In this document: positions 32,456 through 42,092 of the stretch, piece after piece
How the letters are laid out: each line of letters starts with the position of its first letter
Numbering within the stretch: position 1 is the first letter of the stretch
Assembly: GCA_017618075.1 (NCBI GenBank)
Contig: JAFZUY010000038.1
Location: 1-64,000, forward strand
Origin: Lachnospiraceae bacterium
Lineage (GTDB): Bacteria; Bacillota; Clostridia; Lachnospirales; Lachnospiraceae
Reading direction: 5' to 3'
DNA: 64,000 nucleotides
The notes under the pieces: model-generated
Databases searched by the model: none
What the model was told of the DNA's origin: nothing
The model's input: the letters and a program-made list of their open reading frames with translations, nothing else
Program-made: the position numbers and the translations under genes

Positions 32456-34876
32456 ATGAGCAGAATATATCTTAACAACGACTGGTATTTCAACGACTCT
32501 TTTTCGGATGAAATGTTACAGCCTTCTTATGATTTCAAAAAAGACGAATGTGTGAGAATTCCCCACACCGTAAAAGAAACTCCCCTGCATTATTTTGATG
32601 AGCATGAATACCAGAAAATTGCTGCATATTTTAGGGTAATTAATGTTCCCGAAGAGTGGCGCGACAAGGATGTATTTTTAACATTCGACGGCGTGCTTCA
32701 TTCATGCGTAGTTTTTGTTAACGGAAAAGAAGCAGGCACACACCTTTGCGGTTATACTGCTTTTACGATAAATCTCTCAGGGCTTGTAAACTATGGTACG
32801 GATAATATCATCACGGTTAAAGCCGACAGCAGAGAAGATCAGAACTTACCTCCTTTCGGGTTTGTAATTGATTACATGACCTATGGAGGCATCTACAGAG
32901 ACGTCTATATCGACGTAAAAGAAAAGGCACATTTCGACGACATTTTTGTATCGGGCGATGCGGAAGGAAACATCCGTGTCGGCATTTCCGCGAGCAAAGA
33001 TGCCAACGGAATGATTGTCGAAAATTCAATTATTTCCCTTAAGAAAAATGAAGACGGAATACTTGTTTCGGGCGAAGAAAAATCGCTTGGAGAAGGTGAA
33101 TTCTATCCTGATGAAGGAAAAGAAGAATGTGTTAAAACATATAAATTCGATAGCCCTGCACTTTGGGATACCGTGCATCCGAACCTTTATATTTTACGAA
33201 GCGTATTAAAAGATGCAGCAGGAAAAAACGTCGACGAAAACAGAGTAAGATTCGGTTTCAGAAGTGCGGTTTTCAAAGCCGACGGATTTTATTTAAACGG
33301 AGAAAAGTTTAAGATTAGAGGCTTAAACCGCCACCAGAGTTACCCTTACGTAGGCTATGCAATGCCCAAGAATGCACAGGCAAATGATGCAAAAATCCTA
33401 AAAGAAGAGTTAGGCCTTAACGCAGTCCGTACATCGCATTATCCGCAGTCGCATTACTTCCTTGATGCATGCGATGAGATAGGCCTTCTGGTATTTACGG
33501 AGATACCGGGATGGCAGCATATCGGAGATGCCGCATGGAAGGATATTGCAGTTGAAAACGTGCGGGAAATGGTGCTTCAGTACAGAAACCATGCATCGAT
33601 TATTTTATGGGGTGTTAGAATAAACGAATCCGTGGATGACGATGAATTTTACAAGCGTACAAACGAAGCCGCTCATGCTCTCGATCCGACCAGACAGACC
33701 GGCGGTGTAAGGTGCTACAAGAAATCAAATCTCCTGGAAGATGTTTACACATACAATGATTTTATCCACAGCGGCGGAAACCAGGGCTGTGATAAAAAAT
33801 CTGCGGTTACGACCGATATGAATAAGGGCTATTTTATCAGCGAATACATGGGGCACATGTTCCCTACAAAAGCATTCGACTGGGAAGAGCACAGACTCGA
33901 AGATGCTATTAGACACGCGCGAGTTTTAAATGATGTTTCGGCGAATGACGATATCGCGGGAAGCTTCGGATGGTGCATGTTTGATTACAATACTCACAAG
34001 GATTTCGGTAGCGGCGATCGTATATGTTATCACGGTGTGACCGATATGTTCAGAAATCCGAAGATGGCTGCATATGTTTATGCAGAGATGCAGGACGAAA
34101 CACCGGTGCTTGAATTAAGCTCTTCAATGGATATAGGTGAACACCCCGGCTGTAACAGAAACGAAACTTATATTTTCACAAATGCCGATTCCGTGAAGAT
34201 GTATAAGAACGATAATTTCATCAAGGAATACGTGCATGAAAACACGCAGTTTAAGAACCTTTACCATCCGCCTATAAAAGTGGATGATTATATCGGAGAC
34301 GTGCTTGAAAAGGCGGAGAATATGTCGCCCGCGCAGGCAAAGGACGTAAAAGATATTTTAAACGAAGTTGCAAAATTCGGACTTTACAAAATGACGACTT
34401 CGGCGAAATTAAAGGCCGCAAAACTCATGCTTTTCCATCACATGAAAATGGATGATGCGGTACAGCTTTACAACAAATACGTCGGTGACTGGGGCGGCAG
34501 CGCAACCACCTACAGATTCGAAGCTATCAAGGACGGAAAGGTCGTAAAAGAAATTAAAAAATCGCCGATGACGAAGGTGAATTTTGAGATAAAAGCAGAC
34601 CACACGGACTTAAAGGAAGACAATACTTACGATGTTGCATGCGTAAGAATCCGTGCAGTAGACGAGAACGGAAATGTTCTGAATTATTATAACGATCCCG
34701 TGGTTCTTTCAATCGAAGGCGAGGTGGAAATCATCGGACCGAAAATTATTTCGTTTTCGGGCGGTATGGGCGGTACATATGTAAAGACCGTCGGCAAGGC
34801 AGGAAGCGCAAAGCTTACCGTAAGCGATAATTACGGTGAAGAAAAGGGCTGCGTATCTTTTATGATAAATATTTAA
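32456..34876 (+). CDS. Glycoside hydrolase family 2 beta-galactosidase-like enzyme
   Basis: About 806 residues from the ATG at 32456 (GAGGG 5 nt before; an in-frame GTG at 32444 overlaps the site). N-terminal jelly-roll sugar-binding domain (NDWYFNDSF, HTVKETPLHY), immunoglobulin-like domain (FGFRSAVFKADGFYLNGEKF), then the TIM barrel with acid/base Glu391 (WGVRINES) and nucleophile Glu463 (FISEYMGH). No signal peptide, so it acts inside the cell on imported galactosides. The C-terminal ~200 residues resemble Ig-like GH2 accessory domains. Operon partners support beta-galactosidase, but other GH2 activities are not excluded. Confidence 0.85.
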   Translation: MSRIYLNNDWYFNDSFSDEMLQPSYDFKKDECVRIPHTVKETPLHYFDEHEYQKIAAYFRVINVPEEWRDKDVFLTFDGVLHSCVVFVNGKEAGTHLCGYTAFTINLSGLVNYGTDNIITVKADSREDQNLPPFGFVIDYMTYGGIYRDVYIDVKEKAHFDDIFVSGDAEGNIRVGISASKDANGMIVENSIISLKKNEDGILVSGEEKSLGEGEFYPDEGKEECVKTYKFDSPALWDTVHPNLYILRSVLKDAAGKNVDENRVRFGFRSAVFKADGFYLNGEKFKIRGLNRHQSYPYVGYAMPKNAQANDAKILKEELGLNAVRTSHYPQSHYFLDACDEIGLLVFTEIPGWQHIGDAAWKDIAVENVREMVLQYRNHASIILWGVRINESVDDDEFYKRTNEAAHALDPTRQTGGVRCYKKSNLLEDVYTYNDFIHSGGNQGCDKKSAVTTDMNKGYFISEYMGHMFPTKAFDWEEHRLEDAIRHARVLNDVSANDDIAGSFGWCMFDYNTHKDFGSGDRICYHGVTDMFRNPKMAAYVYAEMQDETPVLELSSSMDIGEHPGCNRNETYIFTNADSVKMYKNDNFIKEYVHENTQFKNLYHPPIKVDDYIGDVLEKAENMSPAQAKDVKDILNEVAKFGLYKMTTSAKLKAAKLMLFHHMKMDDAVQLYNKYVGDWGGSATTYRFEAIKDGKVVKEIKKSPMTKVNFEIKADHTDLKEDNTYDVACVRIRAVDENGNVLNYYNDPVVLSIEGEVEIIGPKIISFSGGMGGTYVKTVGKAGSAKLTVSDNYGEEKGCVSFMINI

Positions 34877-34910
34877 GGAAGATTTTTAAGATTCGCGAGG
34901 AGGGAAACGT

Positions 34911-36761
34911 ATGAAGCTTGGATTTAAAGAGAAATTCGCATACGGAATAGGAGCGGTCGGAAAAGACATGGTTTACATGCTTTCCGCAAGCTACATCCTT
35001 TACTATTATCAGGACATCATGGGCGTGTCTGCGTGGGTTATGGGTATCATTCTTCTGATAGCCAGAGTATTCGATGCGTTTAACGACCCACTTATGGGCG
35101 TGCTGGTTGCAAAGACCAAAACAAAATGGGGCAAATTCAGACCGTGGCTTTTCATCGGTACGCTTACAAACGCGGTCGTACTGTTCTTCATGTTCTCCGC
35201 ACCGCCTTCACTTAATGCGAAAGGCATGATAGCATACGCCGCTGTCTTTTACATTCTCTGGGGCGTAACCTACACCATGATGGATATTCCTTACTGGTCA
35301 ATGGTTCCCGCGTTTACAGAGTCTGGGAAAGAAAGAGAGAATATGTCGGCGCTCGGCAGAAGCTGCGCGGGTGTCGGTTCTGCAATCATTACAATCGTAA
35401 CGGTTCTTGCGGTTGCCGCAATCGGTAATTTTGCTCTCGGAAAGAGTGATAACAACGTACACGTTCACTATGACAACGTTACCGCATATGTGGTTGAAAT
35501 GGATGAAACCGGAGCGGCTACGGGCAAAGTTGAAGAGATCGGCTTAAATAAACGAATTTTCGTTACGGCAGATCAGAGCGAAATTAAAGATGAGTTTACA
35601 TTCAATCAGAGTAACTGTAATTTCAACTTCTCTTTCTTTGATCCGCTGGATTCAAATATTACGCCTCTTGAAAATGAATCCGAACTTACCTACACAAAGG
35701 ATAACTGTAGCATAGATGTGGTTATAGACAAGGCGACTGACAAAGCGCTTGTAAGTGTTTATCTTCCCAAAGAAGATTTTGCGAAAGTGCCCAAAGACCG
35801 CGGTATGATGTTAACCATAGATTCAACCAAGGAAGTTGACCGTCTCGGCTTTAAATATTTCTCACTTATCGTTGCCATTCTTTTCTTTGTATTCATCCTG
35901 ATTACCTGCCTTTTCATAAAAGAAAAGTCAACCGTGGATGTACAGACTGCAAGCATCGGAGATATGTTCAAGGCGCTTGTTCAAAACGATCAGGCAATGG
36001 CGATTGTTATTACGATTGTGCTTGTAAACTCGTCCGTATATGTTACTTCCAACCTGCTTATTTACTTCTTTAAATACGATATTGGCGGAGCTTCGTGGCA
36101 GGGCAATTACACGCTCTTTAATACCTTCGGAGGCGGCATTCAGATACTTGCTATGATGCTTTTCTTCCCTGTCATGAGAAAGTTCTTAAATACGCTTAAG
36201 ATGTTTTACGTATCTGTTATCTCCGCGATATTCGGATATGTGGTACTGCTTGTGATGGCACTCTCGGGTGTTAATTCGGTTTATCTTTTCTTCGTTCCCG
36301 GATTTTTCATCTTCGGTGCAGTAAGACTCTTAAACGTGCTTGTTACCGTATTCCTTGCTAATACTGTTGACTACGGAGAGATTAAGAACAACAGAAGAGA
36401 CGAATCGGTTATTTTCTCAATGCAGACTTTCGTCGTAAAACTTGCATCAGGTATTGCAGCACTTGCCGCAGCAATAAGCCTTTCGGTATTTAACATAAGC
36501 AAAACAAGTTCAAGTTACAAAGCAATTGACGGCAGTCTTTTAAAAGGTCTGCAGGCAGCAATTGATAACATTAAATCAAGCGGCGGAGTATCCGTATCAG
36601 GCGGTTCGATTATAGGACTCAGATTCGTAATGACAGTGCTCCCGATGATAGTGCTTGTAATTGCACTCTTTATCTTTAAGGCCAGATATACGCTTAATGA
36701 AGAAAAACTTGCAGAGATTACGGCCAAGATAAAAGAAAGACGCGATGCATCCGCAACCTAA
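34911..36761 (+). CDS. GPH-family sugar:cation symporter with a large extracytoplasmic insertion
   Basis: A 616-residue transporter of the melibiose-permease (GPH) family: YGIGAVGKDMVYML, RVFDAFNDPLMG, KTKWGKFRPWLFIGT, and in the second half YGEIKNNRRDESVIFS. Family members are usually ~450-500 residues; the excess is a polar stretch at about residues 172-310 (from GNFALGKSDNN to KEVDRLGFKYF) between two helices, probably outside the membrane and beta-rich. Neighbours indicate uptake of alpha/beta-galactosides. Ribosome-binding site GGAGGG. Confidence 0.88.
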   Translation: MKLGFKEKFAYGIGAVGKDMVYMLSASYILYYYQDIMGVSAWVMGIILLIARVFDAFNDPLMGVLVAKTKTKWGKFRPWLFIGTLTNAVVLFFMFSAPPSLNAKGMIAYAAVFYILWGVTYTMMDIPYWSMVPAFTESGKERENMSALGRSCAGVGSAIITIVTVLAVAAIGNFALGKSDNNVHVHYDNVTAYVVEMDETGAATGKVEEIGLNKRIFVTADQSEIKDEFTFNQSNCNFNFSFFDPLDSNITPLENESELTYTKDNCSIDVVIDKATDKALVSVYLPKEDFAKVPKDRGMMLTIDSTKEVDRLGFKYFSLIVAILFFVFILITCLFIKEKSTVDVQTASIGDMFKALVQNDQAMAIVITIVLVNSSVYVTSNLLIYFFKYDIGGASWQGNYTLFNTFGGGIQILAMMLFFPVMRKFLNTLKMFYVSVISAIFGYVVLLVMALSGVNSVYLFFVPGFFIFGAVRLLNVLVTVFLANTVDYGEIKNNRRDESVIFSMQTFVVKLASGIAALAAAISLSVFNISKTSSSYKAIDGSLLKGLQAAIDNIKSSGGVSVSGGSIIGLRFVMTVLPMIVLVIALFIFKARYTLNEEKLAEITAKIKERRDASAT

Positions 36762-36784
36762 AAGAAGCATAAAAGGATTAAAAT

Positions 36785-39217
36785 ATGATACTTACTAAAG
36801 ATGGTAAATTTGTACTTCAGACAAAAAACACAACATATGCATTTGATACTCTTGTGACAGGTCATTTAGAGCACCTTTATTATGGCGCGCGCATTGATTT
36901 TACGAGCGATTTAAAAGAGTTTGAGGTTATAAAACCCAAGCGAGAATTTGCGCCCGGAAATACTATTTCTTACGACGAAGAACATTTATCGTTGTCTCCC
37001 GAAGATACATGCTTTGAAATATCCTCGACAGGAAAGGGAGATTTACGTTTTCCTTTTGTGAGCATAATTCATCATGACGGCAGCAGAACAAGTGATTTTA
37101 TCTATGAAAGCCATGAGATAAAAAAGGGCAAGGAAGCAAGAAAAACTCTGCCCGGTTCATACGATGAAAACGATGCATGTGAGACATTAGTTATCACTCT
37201 AAAAGACAAGAGTTATGATGTAAAACTTTTGCTGTATTACGTGGTCTTTGAAGACAAGGATGTTATTGCAAGATATGCGGATTTAATCAACGAGGGCGAG
37301 GAAGAAATCAAGCTTGAGAGACTTTTAAGTTTACAGCTTGATTTAAGTGATTCAGACTTCGACGGCATATTCTTTGCGGGAGCATGGGCAAGAGAAATGC
37401 AGAGCTACAGAACCCACATTTCACAGGGTATGCATGTTAGCCGAAGCAATACCGGTACAAGCTCAAGCCGCGCAAATCCTTTCTTTATGCTTGCAAAAGA
37501 AGAGACTACCGAGGATGTCGGAGAGTGCTTCGGATTTAATTTAATTTACAGCGGAAACCATATGGAAATAACCGATGCGAATTCTTTCGGAAAGGTGCGC
37601 ATTCAGTCGGGAATCAACGATGAGGGATTTTTATATTCTCTTAAAAAAGGCGAAATCTTCGAAGCGCCTGAAGCAATCATGTGCTACTCGGACAAGGGCT
37701 TTAATCTTTTAAGCAACCGCCTCCATGAGTTCGTCAGAGAAAACATAGTCCGCGGCGAATGGAAGAAGAAAGAGAGACCTGTTCTTTTAAACAGCTGGGA
37801 AGCAGCATATTTTAATTTCGATGAAAGCAAGCTCGTAAAACTGGCGAAAAAAGGTGCCGAAGTCGGCATAGAACTTTTTGTAATGGATGACGGATGGTTT
37901 GGTGAAAGAGACGATGATACCAAATCACTCGGCGACTGGACCGTATATGCGAAAAAGATTCCTCACGGGCTCGACGGTCTCTGCAAAAAGATAAATAACT
38001 TAGGACTTAAATTCGGACTCTGGGTAGAGCCTGAAATGGTAAATGTTAAGAGCAAACTCTACGAAGCACATTCTGACTGGTGTCTTGCAAATCCCGATAC
38101 ACCGCATTCAGAAGGACGTCATCAGAGAATGCTTGATTTAACAAAGAAAGAAGTCAGGGATTATCTGATTGATGCGCTTTCAAACGTATTCTCATCGGCG
38201 AATATCGAGTACGTTAAATGGGATATGAACAGAATTTTATCCGATGTGTATTCACAGGGAATGCCTGCTTCTTTTATGGGCGAAGTGGCACACAGATACG
38301 TGCTCGGTTTATATGAAATTCTGGATGAACTGACCAGACGTTTCCCGAAGATTTTATTCGAAGGATGTTCATCGGGCGGCAACAGATTTGACCTGGGAAT
38401 TCTTTGTTACTTCCCTCAGATCTGGGCGTCGGACAATACCGATCCAATCTGCAGGAGCGAAATCCAGGAAGGCTTAAGCTACGGCTATCCTTTAAATACG
38501 ATAGGAGCGCATGTTTCAGCGAGTCCCAATCATCAGACGTTAAGAAAGACTCCGATGAAAACCAGGGCTGCGATTGCTTCGTTCGGGTGCTTCGGATACG
38601 AATGCAATTTAAATGATTTTTCCAAGGAAGAAATCGATGAGATTAAGAAAGAAATCGCACTTTATAAGGCATACAGAAGCGTGATGCAGTTCGGTGATTT
38701 TTACCGTGGCGGAAAAGGCCCCGCAAAGGCTCTTCCTTCGTCTGCAACAAGCGCTTTGTCAAACCCTTCGGGTATCGGTAATTTAAGCGAATGGACGGTT
38801 GTTTCAAAGGATAAAAGCGTGGCTGTCGGAATGATGATTAAAAAACTCGCGTTACCCAATACGCAGAATACGTTTTATCATCCGAAGGGCCTTGAAGATA
38901 CCGCGGATTACCTCTTCGTAAACAAGGAACTTGAATACGATATAAGGGATTTCGGAGACCTTGTTAACATGATTTCTCCGATTCATTTAAAGCAGAATTC
39001 ACTTCTTTTAGACATTATTGCGAAGAAGGTTAAGCTTCCGAGCGAAAAGGAAAATTATGTGGCAAACGGTAAGCTCCTCTGCACAGCGGGAGTAAGGCTC
39101 TGTCAGGATTTTGCCGGCACAGGATACAATGAAAACGTCCGTTATGCGCAGGATTTCTCCACCAAGATGTACATTATGGAAAAGATTGAGAAAAAAGACG
39201 AAGAATCCACGGATTAA
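36785..39217 (+). CDS. Alpha-galactosidase, glycoside hydrolase family 36
   Basis: An 810-residue cytosolic enzyme removing alpha-galactosyl groups from melibiose/raffinose-type sugars. It has the GH36 N-terminal beta domain, then the barrel with FVMDDGWFG, GLWVEPEMVN, nucleophile Asp480 (YVKWDMNR) and acid/base Asp550 (WASDNTD). The 70-residue spacing equals that of characterised GH36 enzymes. CSSGGNRFDLG is the substrate-binding segment. About 80 residues longer than many relatives, mainly in the C-terminal domain. Last gene of the operon, 23 nt after the transporter. Confidence 0.93.
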   Translation: MILTKDGKFVLQTKNTTYAFDTLVTGHLEHLYYGARIDFTSDLKEFEVIKPKREFAPGNTISYDEEHLSLSPEDTCFEISSTGKGDLRFPFVSIIHHDGSRTSDFIYESHEIKKGKEARKTLPGSYDENDACETLVITLKDKSYDVKLLLYYVVFEDKDVIARYADLINEGEEEIKLERLLSLQLDLSDSDFDGIFFAGAWAREMQSYRTHISQGMHVSRSNTGTSSSRANPFFMLAKEETTEDVGECFGFNLIYSGNHMEITDANSFGKVRIQSGINDEGFLYSLKKGEIFEAPEAIMCYSDKGFNLLSNRLHEFVRENIVRGEWKKKERPVLLNSWEAAYFNFDESKLVKLAKKGAEVGIELFVMDDGWFGERDDDTKSLGDWTVYAKKIPHGLDGLCKKINNLGLKFGLWVEPEMVNVKSKLYEAHSDWCLANPDTPHSEGRHQRMLDLTKKEVRDYLIDALSNVFSSANIEYVKWDMNRILSDVYSQGMPASFMGEVAHRYVLGLYEILDELTRRFPKILFEGCSSGGNRFDLGILCYFPQIWASDNTDPICRSEIQEGLSYGYPLNTIGAHVSASPNHQTLRKTPMKTRAAIASFGCFGYECNLNDFSKEEIDEIKKEIALYKAYRSVMQFGDFYRGGKGPAKALPSSATSALSNPSGIGNLSEWTVVSKDKSVAVGMMIKKLALPNTQNTFYHPKGLEDTADYLFVNKELEYDIRDFGDLVNMISPIHLKQNSLLLDIIAKKVKLPSEKENYVANGKLLCTAGVRLCQDFAGTGYNENVRYAQDFSTKMYIMEKIEKKDEESTD

Positions 39218-39294
39218 GCGGTCTGAACTCTTGAAAAATAAGGGAAATTTGTATAAAATAGCACGTGGATTTAAATTACAAGGAGAAATTACAA

Positions 39295-39903
39295 ATGGGA
39301 ATGAACGTTGCATGTCTCGATCTTGAAGGTGTACTGGTACCTGAAATATGGATTGCTTTTTCAAAGGCAAGCGGAATCGACGAGCTTAAAATCACTACAA
39401 GAGACGAGCCTGATTACGATAAGCTTATGAAATACAGACTGGCAATTCTTAAGGAGCACGGATTAGGCCTTAAGGAGATTCAGGATACTATCGAAAAGAT
39501 TGATCCTTTAGACGGCGCCAAGGAGTTTTTAGATGAACTTAGAGATAATATGCAGACCATTATCATCAGTGATACTTTTGAGCAGTTTGCAAAGCCTCTT
39601 ATGAAGAAACTCGGTATGCCCACACTTTTCTGTAACAAACTCGTTGTAGGTGAAGACGGAATGATTACAGGCTACACAATGCGTTGTGACAAGTCCAAAT
39701 TAACGACCGTAAAAGCATTACAGAGCTGCGGATTTGATACAATCGCTACAGGCGACAGCTTCAACGACCTCGCCATGATTCAGGCTTCAAAAGCAGGCTT
39801 CTTATTCAGATCTACAGAGAAGATTAAAGCAGACTTCCCTGAGATTCCTGCATACGAAGAATACGCAGATTTACTTGCAGCTTTTAAGAACGCAGCTAAA
39901 TAA
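39295..39903 (+). CDS. thrH: HAD-family phosphoserine phosphatase / homoserine phosphotransferase
   Basis: About 202 residues from the ATG at 39295 (AGGAG 9 nt before). HAD motifs: CLDLEGVLVPE (first Asp nucleophile, in the DLEGVL form specific to ThrH), IISDTFEQFA, the CDKSK lysine segment, and ATGDSFNDLAMI. ThrH dephosphorylates phosphoserine and can transfer the phosphate to homoserine, linking serine and threonine synthesis. Lone gene, convergent with dapL. Confidence 0.9.
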   Translation: MGMNVACLDLEGVLVPEIWIAFSKASGIDELKITTRDEPDYDKLMKYRLAILKEHGLGLKEIQDTIEKIDPLDGAKEFLDELRDNMQTIIISDTFEQFAKPLMKKLGMPTLFCNKLVVGEDGMITGYTMRCDKSKLTTVKALQSCGFDTIATGDSFNDLAMIQASKAGFLFRSTEKIKADFPEIPAYEEYADLLAAFKNAAK

Positions 39904-39922
39904 TTTTATATTTGAGCACTAA

Positions 39923-39960
39923 AAAACCGGACATCTTTCGATGCCCGGTTTTATTTTTTT
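39923..39960. terminator. Bidirectional terminator between thrH and dapL
   Basis: AAACCGG-a-CATC and GATG-c-CCGGTTT form a hairpin around TTTC (39936-39939). It has runs of A before and T after, fitting termination of both convergent genes. Confidence 0.85.
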
Positions 39961-41143
39961 ATTTAAGTAATTCGTATAATCTCTTAGCCGCTTCGGTAGT
40001 ATCTTCAACACTTCCGAACATTGAAAATCTGAAGTATCCTTCACCGCACGCTCCGAATCCTTCGCCGGGTGTTCCGACTACCTGGATTTTGTTAAGAAGC
40101 AGATCGAAGAATTCCCAGCTACCCATGCCATTGGGACATTTCATCCAGATGTAAGGTGAGTTCTTACCTCCGCAGTACCATATACCAAGTTTATGAAGCA
40201 CTTCCATAAGTATGCGTGCATTGTTTTTGTAAATATCAATATTTGCGTGAATCTGCTTCAAGCCTTCTTCTGTGAATACTGCAGCGCCACCCTTCTGGAT
40301 GATGTATGAAACGCCGTTGGTCTTTGTAGTACGGTTTCTAAGCCACATAGCATTGAAATTCATACCGTTACGCTCGAGGTCTTTAGGGATTACAGTATAG
40401 CCAAGTCTGGTGCCTGTGAAGCCTGCCGTTTTGGAGAATGAACAGATTTCAATCGCACATGTTCTTGCACCTTCAATTTCAAATATGCTGTGAGGCAACG
40501 TATCGTCCTCTATAAAGGCTTCATATGCTGCGTCGAATAAAATGACGCTGCCGTTCTTATTTGCGAAATTTACCCACTCTGAGAGCTTCTCACGGTCAAA
40601 TACAGCACCGGTAGGGTTGTTGGGTGAGCAAAGATAAATAATATCTGCCTTTGTCTCGTCACTCGGAAGAGGAACGAAGCCGTCTTCCTTGGAAGATGAG
40701 AGATGAACTATCTTTCTTCCTGCCATAATATTTGCATCAACATATGCGGGATATGCAGGTTCGATTACAAGAGCGGAAGATGAGCGGTCGAATAAATCAA
40801 GAATATCGCCGAGTTCATCTGATGCACCGCTTGATACAAATACTTCATCATCGGATAAATTTACATTTCTTCTTTTATAATAATTTGCGATGGCACTTCT
40901 TAAGAAAGGAGCACCTGCTTCAGGCATATAGCCGTGGAAGTTTTCCTTGCAGCTCTGATCGTCTACAGCCGAATGAAGGGCTTTTATTACTTCATCGCAG
41001 AGAGGAAGCGATACATCGCCGATACCGAGACGAAGCAGTTTTTTATCAGGATTGTCTTCGAGATATTTCTTTGTTTTTAAAGAAATATTATAAAAGAGAT
41101 ATGAGTCTTTTAAGTCTGCATAATGCATGTTGGGTGTAATCAT
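39959..41143 (-). CDS. dapL: LL-diaminopimelate aminotransferase
   Basis: About 394 residues from ATG 41143 (AAGGTG 6 nt before; the GTG at 41152 lies within that site). A class I/II PLP aminotransferase making LL-diaminopimelate directly from tetrahydrodipicolinate. Recognised by the start MHYADLKDSYLFYNISLKTKKY, RLGIGDVSLPL, SSGASDELGDI, the CSPNNPTG motif and the PLP lysine in SFSKTAGFTG. Last gene of the purA-to-dapL unit, beside dapF which acts next in lysine and wall synthesis. Confidence 0.95.
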   Translation of the reverse strand: MITPNMHYADLKDSYLFYNISLKTKKYLEDNPDKKLLRLGIGDVSLPLCDEVIKALHSAVDDQSCKENFHGYMPEAGAPFLRSAIANYYKRRNVNLSDDEVFVSSGASDELGDILDLFDRSSSALVIEPAYPAYVDANIMAGRKIVHLSSSKEDGFVPLPSDETKADIIYLCSPNNPTGAVFDREKLSEWVNFANKNGSVILFDAAYEAFIEDDTLPHSIFEIEGARTCAIEICSFSKTAGFTGTRLGYTVIPKDLERNGMNFNAMWLRNRTTKTNGVSYIIQKGGAAVFTEEGLKQIHANIDIYKNNARILMEVLHKLGIWYCGGKNSPYIWMKCPNGMGSWEFFDLLLNKIQVVGTPGEGFGACGEGYFRFSMFGSVEDTTEAAKRLYELLK

Positions 41144-41164
41144 TTTAATCACCTTCGTTTTCTT

Positions 41165-42058
41165 TTATTGATTTGAATATAATTTTATATCGCCTTCGTA
41201 AACAAATGTTGCAGGTCCCTGCATTGTAATTTCCTCGTCGGAGGAGATGTTGATTGTGAGCACTCCTCCGTCAAGGATGATGTGGATTGGAGTATCATAA
41301 TCGCAGTATTTATTTTTGACTGCGGCAAAAGCTGACGCACATGCACCGGTACCGCATGCCATGGTAATACCGCTGCCTCTTTCCCAAACTCGCATACGAA
41401 GTTCGTTTCTTGAAAGAACTTCCACGAATTCGACGTTTACGCCGTCAGGAAATGCTTCATGATGTTCAATGACTGGACCGAGTGTTGTCAAAGGAGCATT
41501 TTCGGCATCTTTTACGAAGATAACCGCATGAGGATTGCCTGTTGAAATGCTCTTGCAGATAACATTTAATGAATCGGTATTTAAATCAAAACTCTTTGAA
41601 CCGAAAGGTAATTCGGTCTTCTGTAAATTCATGGCAATGTTTGAATAGTTATTTGCAGTGTTGGAAATATTTAAAGACAAATCGCCTTTATCCTCACCTT
41701 TTCCCATGTCAACGGAAACGCTTACGACGCTTCCTGCCATTGTTTCAAGAGTAAGATATTTAATACCTGACATTGTATCGATTTTAAGATTCGTTTTGTC
41801 GGTGTACCCTTTATCGTACACATACTTTCCGACACATCTTACACCGTTACCGCACATTTTTGCTTCACTTCCGTCAGCGTTAAAAATACGCATCTGAAAA
41901 TCAGCCTTGTCGGAAGGTGAGATGTAAATCATTCCGTCGCTGCCTGCACCGAAATGCCTGTCGGACATTCTGATTGATAATTCTTCTATATTTTCCGGTA
42001 CTTCGCCGAATACGTATAAATAGTCGTTTCCGAGACCATGCATTTTAGTAAAGTGCAT
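41165..42058 (-). CDS. dapF: Diaminopimelate epimerase
   Basis: About 297 residues converting LL- to meso-diaminopimelate. Catalytic cysteines are in AKMCGNGVRCVG and in MACGTGACASAFAA; the N-terminus FTKMHGLGNDY is canonical. Of two nearby start codons, 42058 is preferred because the one at 42064 directly abuts the AGGAGG site. It lies 34 bp after carB and 21 bp before dapL. Confidence 0.95.
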   Translation of the reverse strand: MHFTKMHGLGNDYLYVFGEVPENIEELSIRMSDRHFGAGSDGMIYISPSDKADFQMRIFNADGSEAKMCGNGVRCVGKYVYDKGYTDKTNLKIDTMSGIKYLTLETMAGSVVSVSVDMGKGEDKGDLSLNISNTANNYSNIAMNLQKTELPFGSKSFDLNTDSLNVICKSISTGNPHAVIFVKDAENAPLTTLGPVIEHHEAFPDGVNVEFVEVLSRNELRMRVWERGSGITMACGTGACASAFAAVKNKYCDYDTPIHIILDGGVLTINISSDEEITMQGPATFVYEGDIKLYSNQ

Positions 42059-42092
42059 TTTCATTCCTCCTTTAGTATTTCCCCTAAATCAC

